Source: Streptomyces hygroscopicus | GTDB taxonomy: Bacteria > Actinomycetota > Actinomycetes > Streptomycetales > Streptomycetaceae | NCBI GenBank assembly: GCA_002021875.1 | Contig: CP018627.1 | Span: forward strand, 5,890,001 to 5,954,000 | Direction of reading: 5' to 3' | DNA length: 64,000 bases | The notes under the pieces: model-generated | What the model saw: only the letters and a program-made list of their open reading frames with translations | Databases searched by the model: none | Told to the model about the DNA's origin: nothing | In this document: positions 60,804 through 64,000 of the stretch, piece by piece | How the letters are laid out: every line of letters starts with the position of its first letter | Numbering within the stretch: position 1 is the first letter of the stretch | Made by a program: the position numbers and the translations under genes

Positions 60804-62399
60804 ATGTCCGAGCCGGAGATCGCCCCCGAGATTCCAGACCGTCACACCACCGCGGGGAAGCTCGCGGATCTGCAGCGCCGTATCGAAGAGGCGACCCATG
60901 CGGGGTCCGCGCGCGCGGTGGAGAAGCAGCACGCCAAGGGCAAGCTGACCGCGCGCGAGCGCATCGGCCTCCTCCTGGACGAGGGGTCCTTCACCGAGCT
61001 CGACGAGTTCGCCCGGCACCGTTCGACCAACTTCGGCATCGAGCAGAACCGCCCCTACGGCGACGGGGTCGTCACCGGCTACGGCACGGTCGACGGCCGC
61101 CCGGTGGCCGTGTTCTCCCAGGACTTCACGGTCTTCGGCGGGGCGCTCGGGGAGGTGTTCGGCGAGAAGATCGTCAAGGTCATGGACTTCGCGCTGAAGA
61201 CCGGCTGCCCGGTCATCGGCATCAACGACTCCGGCGGCGCCCGCATCCAGGAGGGCGTGGTCTCACTCGGCATGTACGGCGAGATCTTCCGCCGCAACAC
61301 CCATGCCTCCGGAGTGATCCCGCAGATCAGCCTGGTCGTGGGCCCGTGCGCGGGCGGGGCGGTCTACTCCCCGGCGATCACCGACTTCACGGTGATGATC
61401 GACCAGACCTCGCACATGTTCATCACCGGCCCCGACGTGATCAAGACGGTCACCGGTGAGGACGTCGGCTTCGAGGAGCTGGGCGGCGCCCGGACGCACA
61501 ACACCACCTCCGGTGTCGCGCACTACCTGGCCGGGGACGAGAAGGACGGCATCGAGTACGTCAAGGCCCTGCTGGCCTACCTCCCCTCCAACAACCTCTC
61601 CGAGCCCCCGGCCTTCGCCGACGAGGCCGATCTGGAGGTCTCGGACGAGGACCGGGAGATGGACACGCTCATCCCGGACTCGGCGAACCAGCCGTACGAC
61701 GTGCACAAGGCCATCGAGCACGTCCTGGACGACAACGAGTTCCTGGAGACGCAGGCGCTCTTCGCGCCCAACATCATCACCGGCTTCGGCCGGGTCGAGG
61801 GCCATCCGGTGGGCATCGTCGCCAACCAGCCCATGCAGCTCGCCGGCTGTCTGGACATCGACGCCTCCGAGAAGGCCGCACGCTTCGTGCGCACCTGCGA
61901 CGCGTTCAACGTGCCCGTGCTGACCTTCGTGGACGTGCCCGGCTTCCTGCCCGGCACCGACCAGGAGTACAACGGCATCATCCGCCGCGGCGCCAAGCTG
62001 ATCTTCGCCTACGCGGAGGCCACCGTCCCGCTGATCACGGTCATCACCCGCAAGGCGTTCGGCGGCGCCTACGACGTCATGGGCTCCAAGCATCTGGGCG
62101 CGGACCTCAACCTGGCCTGGCCCACCGCACAGATCGCGGTCATGGGCGCCCAGGGCGCGGTCAACATCCTCCACCGGCGCACCATCGCCGCCTCCGACGA
62201 CCCGGAGACCACCCGCACCGAGCTGATCGCGGACTACGAGGACACCCTGCTGAATCCGTATATCGCGGCCGAGCGAGGGTATGTGGATGCTGTGATCATG
62301 CCGTCCGAGACCCGCCGCCACATCGTCCGCGGACTGAGGACCCTGCGGAACAAGCGCGAGTCGCTGCCCCCCAAGAAGCACGGCAACATCCCCCTCTAG
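60804..62399 (+). CDS. pccB: Acyl-CoA carboxylase beta subunit (propionyl-CoA carboxylase, PccB)
   Basis: Carboxyltransferase of 531 aa. Motifs are [32 protein letters not shown] (first oxyanion hole), [10 protein letters not shown] and [18 protein letters not shown] (second). With the biotin-carboxylase alpha subunit and the epsilon subunit it converts propionyl-CoA to methylmalonyl-CoA for polyketides and odd-chain metabolism. Clustering with pccE and birA matches the S. coelicolor pccB locus. Confidence 0.95.
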   Translation: MSEPEIAPEIPDRHTTAGKLADLQRRIEEATHAGSARAVEKQHAKGKLTARERIGLLLDEGSFTELDEFARHRSTNFGIEQNRPYGDGVVTGYGTVDGRPVAVFSQDFTVFGGALGEVFGEKIVKVMDFALKTGCPVIGINDSGGARIQEGVVSLGMYGEIFRRNTHASGVIPQISLVVGPCAGGAVYSPAITDFTVMIDQTSHMFITGPDVIKTVTGEDVGFEELGGARTHNTTSGVAHYLAGDEKDGIEYVKALLAYLPSNNLSEPPAFADEADLEVSDEDREMDTLIPDSANQPYDVHKAIEHVLDDNEFLETQALFAPNIITGFGRVEGHPVGIVANQPMQLAGCLDIDASEKAARFVRTCDAFNVPVLTFVDVPGFLPGTDQEYNGIIRRGAKLIFAYAEATVPLITVITRKAFGGAYDVMGSKHLGADLNLAWPTAQIAVMGAQGAVNILHRRTIAASDDPETTRTELIADYEDTLLNPYIAAERGYVDAVIMPSETRRHIVRGLRTLRNKRESLPPKKHGNIPL

Positions 62400-62424
62400 C
62401 CCCCTCGAGCGAAGGGCTAATTCC

Positions 62425-62631
62425 ATGATCCGAATTGTCCGGGGCAACCCGACCCCCGAGGAGTTGGCCGCCGCACTGGCGGTGGTGCAAGCACGCGCGG
62501 CGGCCGTCACGGCCGCTGCGCAGAGCGAGGACGATCCGGAGGAGTGGTCCGACCCGGCCCGCACCGTCCCCAGCCACCGGGTGCCGCATCCCGGCCCCAA
62601 GGCGTGGCGTACCACCTACTGGCCCGCCTGA
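62425..62631 (+). CDS. pccE: Acyl-CoA carboxylase epsilon subunit (PccE)
   Basis: A 68-residue protein: IRIVRGNPTPEELAALAVV-like N-terminal helix (residues 2-21), an acidic middle and PGPKAWRTTYWP at the C terminus, the epsilon pattern that stimulates actinobacterial carboxylase complexes. It starts 25 bp after pccB. Confidence 0.93.
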   Translation: MIRIVRGNPTPEELAAALAVVQARAAAVTAAAQSEDDPEEWSDPARTVPSHRVPHPGPKAWRTTYWPA

Positions 62632-62668
62632 GAGCCGCGCGGTAAGGCCGGAATGGCACCTTCGCGCC

Positions 62669-62700
62669 GGGGCGCCTGAGTACGCGTACTCAGGCGCCCC
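62669..62700 (+). terminator. 32-bp perfect palindrome, terminator
   Basis: GGGGCGCCTGAGTAC and its complement meet at a centre near 62684; with a 4-base loop the stem has 14 bp. It lies 38 bp after the pccE stop. Confidence 0.9.
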
Positions 62701-62727
62701 GCCGTCTGCGGCCCCAGGATCGGTCCC

Positions 62728-62859
62728 ATGCTGTGGTCCGAGCCGCCCGATGAGCCGCCCGAGGAGCTGCGGCGCGCCGAGGCCATGCTCCGCCGCGCCC
62801 GCACGGTCCTGACCGTCTCCGTGCTGCTCGCGATGTGCCTCCTCAGCATGTGGCCGTGA
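62728..62859 (+). CDS. Small single-span membrane protein
   Basis: A 43-residue frame: a Pro/Glu-rich start (EPPDEPPEELRRAEAMLRRA) and a C-terminal hydrophobic span (TVLTVSVLLAMCLLSMWP). Codon use is typical of the genome. It lies between pccE and maf. Function unknown; the weak ribosome site (GGATCGGTCCC) is the main doubt. Confidence 0.6.
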   Translation: MLWSEPPDEPPEELRRAEAMLRRARTVLTVSVLLAMCLLSMWP

Positions 62860-63002
62860 ATACGGCCCTGATCCGACCCCCGGCCTGATCTGGCTCAATC
62901 TGACCTGCCCTGACCTGCTCCGACCTGCCCGAGAAGGCCGGTGCCATGGCCCGGCTCCGGCCCCCGGCCGGGCCGTCCCGGGGGCGGCTTACCCTGGTGC
63001 GC

Positions 63003-63605
63003 ATGACTGCGCAGCGCACTCTCATCCTCGCGTCCGCCTCGCCCGCCCGGCTCGGACTGCTGCGGCAGGCCGGAATGGCGCCGAAGGTGATCGTCAGCGG
63101 GGTGGACGAGGACGCGCTGAGCGCGGCGACACCCGCCGAGCTGGCCCGGGTGCTGGCCGAGGCGAAGGCCACCGCCGTGGCCGGGCTTCCGGAGGCGGCC
63201 GACTCTCTCGTCATCGGCTGCGACTCGGTGCTGGAGCTCGACGGTCTGGCGCTCGGCAAACCGGCGGACGCCGAGGAGGCCACCGCCCGCTGGAAGTCGA
63301 TGCGCGGCCGGGCCGGAGTGTTGCGCACCGGGCACTGCGTGATCGACACGGCGAGCGGCCGCCGCGCCTCGGCCACCGCGTCCACCACCGTCCGCTTCGG
63401 CGAGCCGACGGACGAGGAGATCGCGGCGTACGTCGCCAGCGGCGAACCGCTGCATGTGGCGGGGGCGTTCACGCTCGACGGCCGTTCGGCGCCGTTCATC
63501 GACGGCATCGAGGGCGACGCCGGAACCGTGATCGGGCTCTCCCTGCCGCTGTTCCGCCGTCTGCTGGCCGAGTTGGGCGTGCGGATCACGGCCCTCTGGG
63601 ACTAG
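63003..63605 (+). CDS. maf: Maf family nucleotide pyrophosphatase
   Basis: A 200-residue protein. The Maf motifs are [18 protein letters not shown], the acid residue in [10 protein letters not shown], and the C-terminal [13 protein letters not shown]...[18 protein letters not shown]. Maf proteins hydrolyse modified or canonical NTPs and restrain division. The ATG at 63003 was chosen because the alternative GTG/ATG upstream adds an unconserved Arg/Pro segment. Confidence 0.9.
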   Translation: MTAQRTLILASASPARLGLLRQAGMAPKVIVSGVDEDALSAATPAELARVLAEAKATAVAGLPEAADSLVIGCDSVLELDGLALGKPADAEEATARWKSMRGRAGVLRTGHCVIDTASGRRASATASTTVRFGEPTDEEIAAYVASGEPLHVAGAFTLDGRSAPFIDGIEGDAGTVIGLSLPLFRRLLAELGVRITALWD

Positions 63606-63651
63606 GGGTCTCCCTGCCTCTTGGCGACTGGTCTCCCCGCCTCTCGGGCGA

Positions 63652-63753
63652 CTAGGGACTCCCCTGAGTCAGGCCAGGCCGGGGGCTAGGGATTCCCTCC
63701 CGAATCAGGCCGGGCCCGGCTAGGGATTTCCCCTGAATCAGGCCGGGCTGGGG
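63652..63753. repeat. 34-bp tandem repeat, three degenerate copies
   Basis: Units start at 63652, 63686 and 63720, each beginning CTAGGGA and containing TCAGGCCRGGC. They lie between maf and a convergent small membrane gene and cover the latter's stop. Confidence 0.8.
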
Positions 63754-64000
63754 GCGTCCTGGCCGCCGCCCGCGGCCGCCGCGGAGGGCTCGGCGGGCGG
63801 CTCCGCCTCGTACCCCAGCAGGCTCAGCACGATCAGCCCCAGCACCACCATCAAGAACGCGAACGCCGACCAGCCCACCAGGCCGACCGCGAACGCGCCC
63901 ACCAGCCCGTGCACCACCGCACAGGTGACGAGCAGGATGCGGGCGAGGCGGCCGGGCGCGCGGTCGCGCACGGCGGTGCGCAGCAGCACCACCCCGCACA
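63738..64000 (-). CDS. Small membrane protein, 5' end at or beyond the window edge
   Basis: About 84 codons with two hydrophobic spans (ILLVTCAVVHGLVGAFAVGLVG and FAFLMVVLGLIVLSLLGY) and a short Ala/Pro/Glu tail. A GTG at 63992 is a possible start, but the frame stays open to the edge. Streptomycetes have small integral membrane proteins next to maf; function unknown. Confidence 0.65.
   Translation of the reverse strand, partial: CGVVLLRTAVRDRAPGRLARILLVTCAVVHGLVGAFAVGLVGWSAFAFLMVVLGLIVLSLLGYEAEPPAEPSAAAAGGGQDAPSPA

Overview
The window is chromosomal DNA of a Streptomyces. It has very high G+C, GTG starts, GTGA/ATGA gene overlaps, and it carries the leucyl-tRNA that reads UUA (bldA), a conservon, two Rpf muralytic enzymes, DivIC, DUF6479 and the PccB/PccE acyl-CoA carboxylase pair. 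No rRNA, CRISPR array, prophage or insertion sequence was seen. About 57 genes are supported.

Layout. 0-8 kb: an RpiR-type regulator and a histidine-ammonia-lyase homologue whose cofactor tripeptide is Gly-Thr-Gly diverge from a complete OpuC-type betaine ABC transporter followed by an NCS1 permease; a 20-bp palindrome lies between the two arms. 8-11.3 kb: an NB-ARC/TPR protein and a two-gene accessory pair, both with a TTA codon. 11.4-21 kb: MatB-like acyl-CoA synthetase, cystathionine beta-synthase, SGNH hydrolase, a 1.5-kb gene-free stretch of tandem repeats, thiolase and small conserved genes. 21-36 kb: conserved core with BI-1, bldA, a MacB/FtsX exporter, cyclopropane synthase, NDH-2 (Rex-like site upstream), Ppx, DUF501, DivIC, enolase, an rpfA-like gene behind a c-di-AMP (ydaO) riboswitch, a second rpf gene and a P450. 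37-44 kb: a five-gene conservon (kinase-like ATPase, roadblock, DUF742, GTPase, CYP157-like P450), then a possible leader ORF with a terminator-like hairpin, and a translationally coupled DMATS prenyltransferase-tryptophanase pair predicted to make prenylated indole. 44-50 kb: DUF6479, MazG, SurA-like and HNH lipoproteins, a DUF2079 membrane protein and a VOC protein. 50-64 kb: L,D-transpeptidase with an ECF-type promoter, a LAXTG sortase substrate, HutH, a GAF-GGDEF cyclase, enoyl-CoA hydratase, a second CYP157-like P450, adenylate cyclase, BirA, PccB, PccE, Maf and small membrane proteins.

Themes. Four genes carry an in-frame TTA codon (cvnC, the two-gene accessory pair and the DUF2079 gene), so their translation should depend on the bldA tRNA encoded in the same window. 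Two nucleotide second messengers are represented by synthesis genes (adenylate cyclase, GGDEF) and a third, c-di-AMP, by a riboswitch. The most open biology is the lyase homologue without a normal MIO triad beside a betaine importer, and the prenyl-indole cassette directly behind a TTA-gated conservon.
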